From Pieris napi (Eukaryota > Arthropoda > Insecta > Lepidoptera > Pieridae), in contig NC_062242.1 of the NCBI RefSeq assembly GCF_905475465.1, positions 523,501 to 587,500 of the forward strand: a stretch of 64,000 nt of DNA. Direction: 5' to 3'. A model generated the notes under the pieces. The model ran no database searches, was not told the origin of the DNA, and saw only the letters and a program-made list of their open reading frames with translations. Shown here one piece after another: positions 45,226 through 55,640 of the stretch. The position numbers and the translations under genes were made by a program. Position 1 is the stretch's first letter; each line of letters opens with the position of its first letter.

Positions 45226-46434
45226 TGCTAATATTGCTATGATATCATTGTGAATTGTAATACCTAAGTTCGAAATACACTTCGTGTAGTCAAAAAAACG
45301 TATAAACATTCTTGAATATTTGGAGTAGGTAGGATTCTAACTATACATTTGCATGAAACATTGTTCCATACGCGACCTTTGGCATTAAATGAATTGAAAG
45401 TTCAAATTCACACACCCGTTTGTCATTTTGTTTGAGTAAAAGCTGTGACTATTGTTTTATTTAAACACGAGCTCTTTCAGATAACTAAAAGTTACCTTTT
45501 TGACAATGGACTATTGTATTCGCTAATAAACAACAACTTTAACTTCACTCAAAAAAGTATCAATATTTAGACATAGATATAACATTATTACTTACAAAAC
45601 ACACACACAGAAATAAAATAACAATTATAAAAAAAAATATAAAATATATATTTTATTCTTTTAAAGAACAAGGTACGTTTTAAGTGTGTAATGCGTGTGT
45701 GTTGGTAATTCGTCTTCTAGCTGAAGTCGTAAAGCATTTTCCAGAATAAATTTAACTCAAGTATTTAGGAGTCAAACAAACCTCTCGCCATTTATGTATA
45801 TAGCATAACCACATATAACATTTAAATAACGGTTTTAAGGAGTGGTCTTATTCAAAAGACATATTTTCTAGAAGTCTAATGTCCGAATGAAGAATTCTAA
45901 TGATACAAAAACGTTCTAGAAGTGCAGGAAGTGCGACCTTAGCATTAAAATCCAAACAAACTATAATGTGTAGAATTTTTTTGTAATATCATATATGTGC
46001 CTATAAAATATTTCGCTTCTCTAAATAATTTGCTGACCTTAAAAATTGAGAACTCTTTGGTTTTCCAACGCGGTATAAAGTTTTCTGTTGATCTTAAGGA
46101 AAATCTACTTTCAAAGGGCCGCTGTATTTTTATTCTTAAGCATGGATTACAGCTGTTAGTTTGCAGAAATCTCATTAAAACTTTAATTATCTTCATAGTT
46201 TGAAAGAACAAGAAAACTCTGGTCTGTAATGATGTTCAAAGTATTTGTTTTTACGCGTTTCCATTGTTTTGGTATATCTTGCAACAAACATTTAATAAAA
46301 ATTATTTAGCTCGCATTGATATACTATATATTTTTGATGGAATGGTAATGGAATGGAAATTACGTATATGGAAGACACAGACTCAAACACAGACGACTAT
46401 TCTATATTAAAGGACGTTTAGAAATATATTAAGC
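45226..46434. other. Non-coding stretch
   Basis: AT-rich. The 88-codon minus-strand frame at 45945-46211 and its plus-strand overlap lack any motif I know. A (CA)n/(ACAC)-rich patch lies near 45598-45612. Confidence 0.45.
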
Positions 46435-46756
46435 TAAGGTTCTGTCGCGCGGTGCACTGGGCCGCAGGCGGCCCGCGAGATTCTGGTGTAAGGTGTAAGG
46501 AAACACATTATACCTGAGGGGAAATGGTCACATCTCATAAAAGAAAGAATAACGCAAAAGATATACCTGTTAGTTATTGAAATGCTATCGGTCACTTAAT
46601 CAAACGATGGTCCCAGCTAATAACCAGGACTAACCTTCTGAAATGATATCATCACATATGATTCTGTGTATTAATTTAGTTAACGAATTACATAGATTAA
46701 TGGACTCAACTCTTGTCAATTAAGGTTAGCCTGTTAGGAGTGTTTTTATAAATAAA

Positions 46757-47062
46757 CTAGCTGATCTGGCAAACGTCGTTTTGCCATGTATATCATTTAT
46801 AATAAAAAAATAGAGGTTGATCGTAGAGGGGTGAAAGTTAGGGGTTGTATGTATTTTTTAATGATGTATCATAAAAAAATATCTAAAAATAAAAAAAAAT
46901 ATTTAGGGGTGGACTACCCTTAACATTTAGGGGGATGAAAAATAGATGTTGTCCGATTCTCAGACATACCCAATATGCACACAAAATTTCATGAGAATCG
47001 GTCGAGCCGTTTCGGAGGAGTTTAACTACAAACACCGCGACACGAGAATTTTATATATTAGA
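46757..47062 (-). mobile_element. Non-autonomous Helitron, family H2 copy 2
   Basis: The minus strand starts TCTAATATATAAAATTCTCG and ends GCCAGATCAGCTAG, between A (46756) and T (47063). It aligns end to end with 31895-32196, including GTTAAGGGTAGTCCACCCC-type sequence and the A-rich centre. It has no coding sequence. Confidence 0.85.
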
Positions 47063-47209
47063 TAAATAAAAAACCTTTGTAGAGATTGCGCGGTGCGTTG
47101 GACCGCACGCGGCCCACTTTTTTTAGGGCTGAAGGGTTTCATGCGATATACACTATGAATTAGGAAAACAAATCAAATTCCATTAGAAGAATAGGAATTC
47201 GCAATAGCA

Positions 47210-47244
47210 ATTACTTAGGCAAGTATTCTACTTGCCTAAGTAAT
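47210..47244. repeat. Perfect 16-bp stem hairpin
   Basis: ATTACTTAGGCAAGTA at 47210-47225, a 3-nt loop (TTC), and its exact complement at 47229-47244. With one bulge the pairing extends to GC on each side. Confidence 0.9.
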
Positions 47245-47583
47245 GCTTTCAAATGCTAAGTGAAACGCTTTCCGCTCTCGGCAAATATGTTGAGGGTAAA
47301 GGACTAAATTCTGTAATTGCAATACGCGTGAAAAGTTAAAATGCCTTCAAATTCTTAGTCGAATGCCTTCTGCTCTTGGAAAATTTCTTATGTCGAGGAT
47401 AAAATGCGAAATGGGATGAATGGAGAATTTTCTTTGAAATGTTCACCTCACCCAAGCACTGGCTGAGCCAAATTTCAAGATAAAATGGATGAAAATATCT
47501 ATTCATACCACTCTAGACTTACAAGTTGGACAAATCGGGTGTTTCGTGAAAAAGGGTGTTACATATTTGAAAAACATTTTTTG

Positions 47584-47950
47584 ACGTGATAACGTCTTTA
47601 AAATCGTTTTAGTCGGGTGACATGTTCAGAAACTTGTGTCACACCAAAACCTCACGAGCGCGATCGCAGGTATAACGAGAGAGAGACGGACCGATCTCCC
47701 GTCTCATCTCGAGCGCAGCCAGTCATTCCGTGAATGTATGAAGAAAAATGTATATCATAGTCGAATAAGTAAACTTGTCATTTTACACCCGAAATTTATC
47801 ATCAAAAGTGTGAATAAAACGATAGATGAAATTTAAAATTTGAAAAAATTGTTATCTTCATTAATTCCTTACTTCCCAAAAACTTATATCACCAATAAGA
47901 CGTTATCACGTAAACATCTCGATCGTAAACCTACTTTACAAACAACCAAT
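47584..47950 (+). mobile_element. TIR element (ACGTGATAACGTCTT family), copy 2
   Basis: The 15-mer ACGTGATAACGTCTT lies at 47584-47598 and its complement at 47897-47911. It matches copy 1 (25907-26262) in inverted orientation over its whole length. One difference is the 14-nt insert GAAGAAAAATGTAT-like sequence after GTGAATGTAT. Shared sequence beyond the right 15-mer runs to CAACCAAT at 47950. The 66-codon frame inside is incidental. Confidence 0.65.
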
Positions 47951-48118
47951 ATTTTTTTTTTTAATTTAAATAATTCTAACTTCCCCTAAAAGCGTCCTAA
48001 ACTTAAGACATTATACAGTTTCCACACCCCTATCACTATTATACCTATCACCGCCTCCTTGGTTCAACGATTTGGAGGTTGTATGCAAACCAAAGGTCGT
48101 AACAAATTTTCACTTATA

Positions 48119-48257
48119 ATACCACAAGAGCTTCAAAATTATCGGGTATTTCCCGATAGGTTCGTTGCAAACAATTAATATAGTCGTCATGACGACTATA
48201 TTTGTTTGCAGGGAACCTTGAGGGAAATACCAGATAATTTTGAAGCTCGTGTGGTAT
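48119..48257. repeat. 139-bp imperfect palindrome
   Basis: The left arm begins ATACCACAAGAGCTTCAAAA and the right arm ends TTTTGAAGCTCGTGTGGTAT. The arms meet at GTCGTCATGACGAC (centre 48189/48190). Mismatches and small indels occur mid-arm. No loop is left, so the arms are contiguous. Confidence 0.85.
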
Positions 48258-48263
48258 TCGGGG

Positions 48264-48494
48264 GATTATTTTTCCGACCCAAATGTCGGCCAATAGAATT
48301 GCACCATGAGACGAAATGTACAGTTAACAAATAAGAATTTCATTATGAATAAAACAACTACTTAATACTTTTCTTGAAGCAACGACCAGAGAAAATTTTC
48401 ACAAAAAATTATCAGTATAATACCATGTAGGTTGTACCACGTGACGTCGAATGGTGCAATTCTATTGGCCGATATTTGGGTCGGAAAAATAATC
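48264..48494. mobile_element. MITE-like element with 43-bp TIRs
   Basis: GATTATTTTTCCGACCCAAA...GAATTGCACCA (48264-48306) is inverted at 48452-48494 with one mismatch in 43 bp. The 145-bp interior is AT-rich with no frame. It lies 6 bp from the palindrome at 48119-48257. Its interior (AAATTTTCAC...TATAATACCA) echoes the left flank of that palindrome (AAATTTTCACTTATAATACC), so the two may be parts of one composite. Confidence 0.7.
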
Positions 48495-49422
48495 AATATA
48501 TATTATACAGATTTAATGCACAGGTCAATTTACGCATGCGAATCAATTTTCAGCTCGATGGCGCGAGAAACACCAATTTCCATTTGTATGGTAGACATAA
48601 TTTGTCGGCTGATTCGAATTTTCTACATTACTGTTACATGTTTTATTTAATTACCCCATTTTGATCTTTTACGACTTAGACTGTTAGCGTCTCCAGGGAA
48701 GCAGATTGAAAGTTACAGATTTCATAATGTTTCCTATATCGTCGACCTGATGAAAGTACTGGCTGTACAATTGTTTTTTGAATCTTGAGAACCTATACTT
48801 GTCAGATTCTTCTCCACTCGATTTTGGAGTGTCGGCGATGCATGAACGAGTGAATAAACGTGGCAATTCAGCTTTGTATAGAATTATAATATGCAGTAGT
48901 CAAGTTTAGATCGTTATTAAATATTTCTACTTAAGTTTTATAACTCGAAGGCTTATTTTCTTTGCCATATTTCCAAGAAGTGTATTAAAGCGTAGAGTTA
49001 TGACTGGCTTTCACTAAGTTTTCTAGATATTACGTGAATTTCTTGAGAAATAACGAAAGAAAACAATATTTTCTTAATAAACTAGTAAAGTTTGATCTAT
49101 TTAGGTATAGATTTACTAGTAACTTCAAGGACAAACTTTGGTTTTAGTTTTCATAAAGCAATGTCCATTGTCTATTCAAAATTAATTACTTTTTACAATA
49201 GATTAAAGATCTAATAAAGACACCCAAACAGAGTTGGAGCACAGTAATTATAATTATTACCACGTAGAAAACACTAAACATAAAATCTAGACATCTAAAT
49301 ATTTGTTGGTTTTTTGATTTTACCATAATTTTGTAGGTACATGCAGCAGGCGCACTTTTTTATAAAATTTAAACCCCCAAATATGCCAGTCATACCAGCC
49401 GATAGACACCCATTATAGTGTA
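48495..49422. other. Non-coding stretch with an unknown short frame
   Basis: A 60-codon minus-strand frame at 48684-48866 (ending YFHQVDDIGNIMKSVTF, NLLPWRR) has protein-like composition but no family I recognise. It could be a host exon or chance. The remainder is AT-rich. Confidence 0.3.
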
Positions 49423-49767
49423 CTAGCCGTTTCGCGCCCGCTTTGCTGGACGAATTAAAATAAATTATATTTTTATTATTCTTCTTTTTAACTTCCCGCT
49501 AAGAAAATTGAAATATTTCGAAAATCGAGTTTTTAACAGATGTTGACGTTTTGCGGTTCTAGGAAGCCTCTTTTGTTTTTATTAGCGGGAAAAATTTTCA
49601 TAAAAGTAAAACAGAAATAAAAAAATGAAGGAACGTTGGAATAAATAGCCATAAACCATCTAGGAAAAATTTCGCATCGAATGGTGGTAGTTTCATGTCG
49701 ATACGATCAGTGGTTTAAGCGTGAAAGAGCCTCAAACGAACACCATTTTCTTTTTATATATATAAGA
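49423..49767 (-). mobile_element. Non-autonomous Helitron, family H3
   Basis: The minus strand starts TCTTATATATATAAAAAGAA, then GAGGCTCTTTCACGCTTAAA, and ends AAAGCGGGCGCGAAACGGCTAG. It is flanked by A (49422) and T (49768). The 3' end carries a GCGGGCGCG fold. It is a single copy in the window. Confidence 0.75.
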
Positions 49768-49789
49768 TAAGGTGCGGTACCGGCGTTGA

Positions 49790-49945
49790 GAAAGAAGTAT
49801 ACTCTTTATTTAAACAATTGGAGGTCGTATCTCCGTCAGGAAAGCCTCACACCGGGAGTCAATTCCATAGTTCGCAAAAGAAAATGTCTTGTGAAGCGGA
49901 CCGTGGAACACTTGCAGACATCAAAGTGATGATGATGAAATTTCT
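49790..49945 (+). repeat. Possible dispersed repeat
   Basis: GTCAGGAAAGCCTCACACCG, AGTCAATTCCATAGTT and TCTTGTGAAGCGGACCGTGG are GC-richer than the flanks and look like a mobile-element piece I have met in lepidopteran DNA. No second copy is in the window. Confidence 0.3.
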
Positions 49946-50600
49946 TTTATTTTGTATGTATCTTTGCAGAAATATTCATACAAATTTAAATTGGACCCAC
50001 TTTATTAGGGTTTATACACAAGAATGATAAAATGGCAGTTCACAAAGTAACAATAACGCGTTACAAAGCACAACTTCTAAGCTATTTACAGAATAAAAAT
50101 GTAAGCGTGAAATACATTTTTTCAAATGAAATTCTTTAGAATTGTACTTGGCAAACTTGTCAGAAGAACATTTTACTCGGAGTTTATTACACCAGATTGT
50201 AATGGAAAATTCTAATATTCGTTATCAAGTTTGCGGTCTCATCTAATTTTTTGTTGTCATGAGGAATGCTTTGAAACTTCTGTTAAGTATACAAATACTT
50301 ATTTTAATATTTGAATATATAAAATAATAGTCAACATCCGTTACTGTTTGAGATTAACATAAAAATTACTTCTTTTTCATTCGTTTAAGTCACCAATAGA
50401 TTAATAAATGAAAAGGGAGTAAGGTTTGGGTATAAAATTTGGTCTCGCGGCAGTGGTGGATCTACGATAATCTGAAAACAAATTCGAATACTAGGAGATT
50501 AAATAAGAAAAAGAGATATTTTGTCATGATCTACACTGTAAAACATATAATTAAAAAAAGTGGGTGCGTACAAAGTACACATGTCAGGTTCTATAAGGTA
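49946..50600. other. Non-coding stretch
   Basis: AT-rich, no supported feature. Confidence 0.45.
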
Positions 50601-50719
50601 ATTCGCCCTTCTCACTCTCTGTCAATTGCTCTCTCCCTTTTCTTCAACAAAAACGCTGCACATCGTGACGCTAATATTATTATTATTATTGCGTTTTGCG
50701 CCTAAATAAGTTTCACTTC
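50601..50719 (-). repeat. Dispersed repeat, copy 2 of 2
   Basis: The reverse complement reads AAGTGAAACTTATTTAGGCG, GATGTGCAGCGTTTTTGTTG, GGGAGAGAGCAATTGACAGA and GAGTGAGAAGGGCG, matching 6401-6517. This copy has expanded (TAA)n in place of the unique middle. Confidence 0.6.
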
Positions 50720-50779
50720 AAAAAAAATAGCCTCTATTCAAGTAGGTACTACATAATCAGGATTACTATTAAGTCCATG

Positions 50780-51030
50780 TCATTATGTTTAATAACACGA
50801 CCTCCGATGGAGTGAAGACCTCTAAATTCTTCCACTTGTCTCTCATCCTCGCCACCATTTTGCAATCCTTCCCCTTTTATTCCATCTTCCCTGCTTTCTG
50901 GTGGGCATCCTCTCTTTTTTCTTTTAAATGGGCGAATGGCAATGAAAAGAAAAAAGAGAGGATGCGATTTTTTTTATCTTTTGACCCATCTGTCATCACA
51001 AGCGCGGGAAATGTGTCCGGCCCATTTCCT
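50780..51030 (-). pseudogene. RTE/CR1-type LINE ORF2 C-terminal relic
   Basis: The minus strand reads LRKWAGHIARACDDRWVK, then a broken stretch, then GGATGCCCACCAGAAAGCAG and, after more stops, LEVFTPSEVVLLN-like codons. This is the GH.AR..D.RW...GRP..RW...LE.AFTPSEVV ending. It is related to 12785-13045. A 21-bp inverted repeat (50905-50925 with 50945-50965) sits inside it. Confidence 0.55.
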
Positions 51031-52036
51031 TAACTTATTGTGTTTAACGACGTCTGTTATGTTTGTAAAGTAATTTATATGCATTACCTAAATAACAATT
51101 TAATTACACTAATAAGTAGTATATTTTATGGAAATAGTAGTGACATATACAAAAAGGCCGCCAACACGCGCTGGGTGATTATGATCCACCAATGGTGATA
51201 GTTATCATATAAAAAACGAATTCTCTGCTACTTCATTTGTGTTATAAAATTGATTAAATCAGACGTAGAAATATTTTTGCATATATTCACTGCAACTTTA
51301 TAGGTAAATGATTAATCTCTTTGCGAGCATACAAAAGAGAGCAAAACGTTAAGAATTAAAAACGTTTTAACTTGCAAATCAGATGGTTTTTTCACTTCTG
51401 TAATTTTCCACTTTCGTCGTTTCAATTTAAAAGTTATGTTAATAGAAAACAAAGGGAGGGATTAAAACGGTGATTGAACTATGTTTGAATTAATTAATTC
51501 TTATCTGAGCGACGAGGTGACTCAGTGTTATTTATTTATTGCGTAAACAGCTTACATAAATTATGTACAACAAAATTAAATTAAACTAATCATATAACCA
51601 AAGATTGAATACATAATATAAACAAAAAGGTTGAAATATTTACAAAAGAAAAAAAAATAATAAACATTATTAAACACGTATTACCTAATTCAGCTGTGCT
51701 GAGTGATGGTATGAAAGTGAGGTTATGTACTAGGTATTTGAGGGTAGGTACTAGGTTTGATTATCATCCTTTTTTGTTAGTCAATTTATTTTCTGTGATT
51801 GATACAATGGTTTCACAGAGGAATTCCACTGAAATAGTGTACTTGTGTTACAACTTATTAACTAAATTAACATATTCATGTAATTTCGGTTAATTAAATT
51901 TGTTTTAATAAGGATTTTGAAGATTCTTGTACTTGCATCGTCTCTTTATTATATTTCATATTATGGAAGAATACACCCCCCTGTGCATTTAAGTTTCCTG
52001 ATAGTTTTAAATGGACGACATTGTAAACAGTCATTG
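51031..52036. other. Non-coding stretch
   Basis: AT-rich. The 65-codon frame at 51696-51893 has no known motif. Other features are not supported. Confidence 0.45.
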
Positions 52037-52128
52037 AAAAAAAGTCTATTCTAAATGATGTATAAAGTACGAATCGTTCAAAGATTATTATTAATAATAT
52101 ATTTTTATTTATTTAGTTAATATAACTA
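52037..52128 (+). repeat. Flank shared with 63411-63480
   Basis: TATTCTAAATG, TAAAGTACGAATCGTTCAA and a TTATTAATAATA run occur here and at 63411-63480 in the same order. The copy here is followed by the Tc1-like insertion; the other is not. Confidence 0.6.
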
Positions 52129-52130
52129 TA

Positions 52131-52237
52131 CACTTGGCGTCAAAAAAATCGCACCTTTCTTAAAATTCGTGTCAAGCGGTTATAACTTCTAAGATCCTTC
52201 CTATACCCTATCATTATTAGTATCATTTAAAAGCTTA
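52131..52237. repeat. Left TIR of Tc1-like element
   Basis: Pairs with 53654-53760. Conserved blocks include GGCGTCAAAAAAATCGCACC, TAAAATTCGTGTC and TATCATTATTAGTATCATTT. Confidence 0.9.
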
Positions 52238-52464
52238 ATTAATATGCTTTCAAAAAAATTATCATTTGTTTACGGAAAATCAAAAACCACAAATCATCAG
52301 CACTTTGATTAAAAAGTGGCGATGTACGCGTTTGGAGGCTCACTAATTATACCACCCTGGACGCGTATATAACGAGGGAGTAAAAGTCAATGATGGGTTA
52401 TTCGCTATCCAGACGTCACAGAGGTCACTCCTGAAGAGCTTCGACAAGAAAAAACTCAGTGAAA

Positions 52465-53492
52465 ATGGATACCATGGCAAAGAAGCAGCTCAAGTGGTGG
52501 CCCTACTGCAAATCGGACTACGGCAGGTTGAAGTTGCTCGGCAACTGAAAATCAGCCGATTTCGAGTGCAACGGGTATACCAACGGTTCCAAGAGACTGG
52601 AGGTTACATCAGGAGAAATGGATCCGGGAGACGTCGCTGCACTACCGTCAGAGGTGATCGCTCCATTGTGTCGACGTCTTTTCGGAACCGCTTCTTCAAC
52701 GCTGTGGAGCTGCAGCAGCGGCTTTGAGCTACTCGAAGGACAGCTGACAGCGTCTCCACTATCAGAAGAAGGCTGTGAGAGAAGAATTTGCTGCCCCGGA
52801 AAGCTGCTACAGGCCCCCTATTGACTGCCATCCACCTGACGAAAAGGAAGCGATTTTACGAAACGCACGTGCCGTGGACATTCGACCAGTGGAGGAATGT
52901 CCTGTTCTCCAACGAAACCCGAGTGTGCCTGTACACCAACAACATGCGTAAGAGAGTCTACAGGCGGCCAGGGGAGCGTTTCACACCAGCCTGCACCGTG
53001 GAAACGGTCGGGTATGAAGGAGGATCCTGCATGTTCTAGGGCGGTATTTCTATCGACGGCAAGACAGACCTCGTGTGCGTCTCCAGAGCTGGAGATCGTC
53101 GCGGTCAGGGGTCTCTGACTGCCCACCGGTATATCACCGAGGTTTTGGAGGAGCATGTGGTCCCATGTGCAGGTATTGTCGGCGCCAACTTCGAGTTCAT
53201 GCCGAACATTCGAGCCTCGATTGTCAAGGACTACCTACGTCGAGTTGGCATCAAGGTTATGGACTGGCCAGCAAGAAGCCCCGACCTCAATCCTATCGAG
53301 CACCTCTGGGACGAGCTGAAACGGCGAGTTCGGGCCCGTAATCCAGCTCCTGCCACTCTCGATAAGCTTCGAGATGCCGTCATCGAGGAGTGGGACAACA
53401 TTCCCCAGGAACACGTCGTGACGCTCATCAGGTCCATGACTGACCGCTTGGAAGCTGGTTGGAGAGATAGAGGAGGCAACACTAAGTTTTAA
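52465..53492 (+). pseudogene. Tc1-like (DD34E) transposase pseudogene
   Basis: The start codon (MDTMAK, 52465) is joined to the body after a 1-nt loss at about 52485. The body then stays in one frame through three stops: TGA 52725, TGA 52776, TAG 53037. The N-terminal helix-turn-helix is IGLRQVEVARQLKISRFRVQ, with the GRRR motif next. In the catalytic domain LFSNETR has Asn for the first Asp. The second Asp site is lost: FEFMPNIRAS lacks 12 nt compared with the expected FMHDNARPH. The third site SPDLNPIEHLWDE keeps its Glu. The C-terminus EEWDNIPQEHVVTLIRSM is intact. The length, about 342 codons, is normal for the family. No activity is possible. Confidence 0.9.
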
Positions 53493-53653
53493 GACAAATT
53501 TTTAAGGATTGTCATTGTTTATTTTTAATTTTTGTATTGTTCCTTTTATTTGTAATTTTGATCAGAATATACATTGTTTCACATTTTCACAGAATTTTCT
53601 TTTTTTATGGGGGTGGTGGCCAATTTCCTACCGTTTTCAAATAAGGGATTTCA

Positions 53654-53760
53654 TTAGCTTTCAAATGATACTAATAATGATAAGGTACAGGAAGGATCTT
53701 CGTAGTTATAATCGCTAGACACGAATTTTAGGAAAGGTGCGATTTTTTTGACGCCGAGTG
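53654..53760. repeat. Right TIR of Tc1-like element
   Basis: Inverted complement of 52131-52237, ending GATTTTTTTGACGCCGAGTG. Confidence 0.9.
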
Positions 53761-53786
53761 TATTTATTATTATTAAACTAATAATT

Positions 53787-54102
53787 ATATTCGTTAAGTG
53801 AGGTAAGAGCAGTGTTGGCCAAGTGGCTTCAGCGTGCGACTCTCATCCCTGAGGACGTAGGTTCGATTCCCGGCTATGCACCTGACTTTATTTCCATGTG
53901 CGCATTTAACATTCGCTCGAACGGTAAAGGAAAACATAGTGAGGCTTGCCTTAGACTCAAAAATTCGACGGCGTGTGTCAGGCACAGAAGGTTAATCATC
54001 TACTTGCCTATTAGATTGACAAATGATCATGAAACAGATACATAAATCTGAGGCCCGGACCTCAAAAGGTTGTAGCTGATTTATTTAATATTCGTTAAGT
54101 GA
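53787..54102 (+). mobile_element. tRNA-derived SINE with 15-bp target duplication
   Basis: The 15-mer ATATTCGTTAAGTGA lies at 53787-53801 and, unchanged, at 54088-54102. The 286-bp SINE between them has the head GCAGTGTTGGCCAAGTGGCT, CGTGCGACTCTCATCCCTGA, B box AGGTTCGATTCCCG, CATTCGCTCGAACGGTAAAG, GTCGACGGCGTG-type block (TTCGACGGCGTGTGTCAGGC) and the end AAAGGTTGTAGCTGATTTA. The identical duplication suggests this is the youngest SINE here. It lies 26 bp past the Tc1-like element. Confidence 0.92.
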
Positions 54103-55504
54103 CGTTAAACAATAAGGTTCAGTTAACTGAAGTCAACGCTATAAAACTCGATAAATAAAGTATTCAAACATTGCAGTCTGGTGTTTAAAAATTTATATTT
54201 AATACCGCCAACTTCATTAAAAAAATTTTTGAAAACGAAACATGCAAAAACCAGATTCTATATTCCATTCATGCAATATATTCAGTTGTTATACAAGGAA
54301 ACAATATTGACTGCGTATTTTTGGTTACAGTACATCAGACAATTTTTATTAACGGTAGGTTGTAATTAGAATATACTTCTTTAAAAACTAGTTTGAGTTT
54401 AATATATTTAAGAATAAGATAGGTTTTCCCAGCCTTTTACATACCCAAGGCATCCATCCCATCATCTGGTTCCTCCTTGCAGAAGAACGCGTTTTGGCCA
54501 AAAGTCTCCGATGTCTACTGAGCTAGGATTTTTATATCTAAAATTGCTCCCCACACACTTTTCTTTGATGAATGCTATGTTTGCGCTGACCACATAAAAA
54601 GTAGTTCTTTCGTTTCATTTTCTTTTTATACCTTTGGAAAGCTTTAGTGAAAAAATCACATAAAAATGTAAAATCTTACAAATCCTAGTAAATTCTCACG
54701 TATGCAACAGAACTTTGATGATAAGTGCTCCGTTTAAGTTCACAGTTCTAAACTCTAATAGGTAAATCTAATATCCAAAATGTTGGTGCGAAATAAATGC
54801 ATATGCAACTCTATATATTGTGTGAAATCAAACAAAGGTTAAATAGAACTCATGCATACTATGCATAACAATGAAATCCCGCTATTTATACGTCTGTTTA
54901 AAAAATAAATTGTTCCATTCCCACGATATCTATCACGCCCTCGAGATAACAGTTTCTGCATAAAAATGATGGTAAATGTTGGAACGCAGGCAGCCGGGAG
55001 CTCGGACCCTCATTTATCTGCCTTTCTGCCGCTGAATAATAGGATTTTTTATTGTTTTTACTTTTCACTATGAAAGAGAAATATTGAAAATCTGCTATAT
55101 TCAATAGCAAGTTCATCCTTTTTTTGTTGAGGAAAAATGTAGGTCGACAAGCGGCATCTCTTTTGCGAGTTATAAGGAACGTTGTGATAATTTCCAGTAT
55201 TTAATATAATAAAAAATACCATGTCTAGTAATTAAAGCGTGTTCTCTTCACTGTTCAGGCTCTCAACTGAGTTTGAATTGTACAAACCTTGGAATTGAAC
55301 ACACGACTTTCAAATCCAAGCTGTGTACCTATGGATGTTTCTTTCTTTGTGCGCAATATGTGTTGATGTGTTTTACAACAGTCTGCTAAGTTCCGTTACT
55401 TTGCTTATCATATTCATTCTTCGTTTTATTTTGTGGTTGTTTGTTAATTTTTTTCCTTTGTTAGTAGTGCTTATGTTCTAATATAATTGATGTAGATGTG
55501 TACT
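54103..55504. other. Non-coding stretch; part shared with 63497-63630
   Basis: Segment 54245-54420 (AAAACCAGATTCTATATTCC, ATACAAGGAAACAATATT, TTCTTTAAAAACTAGTTTGA) matches 63497-63630 in order. Short frames at 54181-54369 and 54898-55116 have no known motif. Confidence 0.55.
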
Positions 55505-55640
55505 TTTTAAGCATATTTTATTTATTTATTTACACTTCGTTGCAAAATAAAAAGAATGGAACACAATACAAAAAAATTATAAGGGATGCAACGGGCGGCC
55601 TTATCGCTACTAAGCGATCTCTTCCAGGCAACCCTAGTTA
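55505..55640 (-). repeat. LINE 3'-end repeat (GCAACGGGCGGCC family), copy 2
   Basis: TTTATTTATTTACACTTCGT, ATGCAACGGGCGGCCTTATC, TAAGCGATCTCTTCCAGGCA. The tail orientation puts the element on the minus strand. This is the better preserved of two copies (see 10900-11060). Confidence 0.6.

Larger units (their letters stand above)
52131..53760 (+). mobile_element. Tc1-like DNA transposon, full length, inactive
   Basis: The 1630-bp element is bounded by about 107-bp TIRs, CACTTGGCGTCAAAAAAATC at the left and its near-complement ending at 53760. It is flanked by TA on both sides (52129-52130 and 53761-53762), the standard Tc1/mariner target. The TIRs differ at about ten sites, so the copy is not new. 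It contains a dead transposase gene (52465-53492). Confidence 0.9.

Noticed and set aside
52604..53482. Minus-strand and off-frame reading frames over the Tc1-like element
   Set aside because: They are shadows of the transposase, which reads in a single plus-strand frame interrupted by stops.
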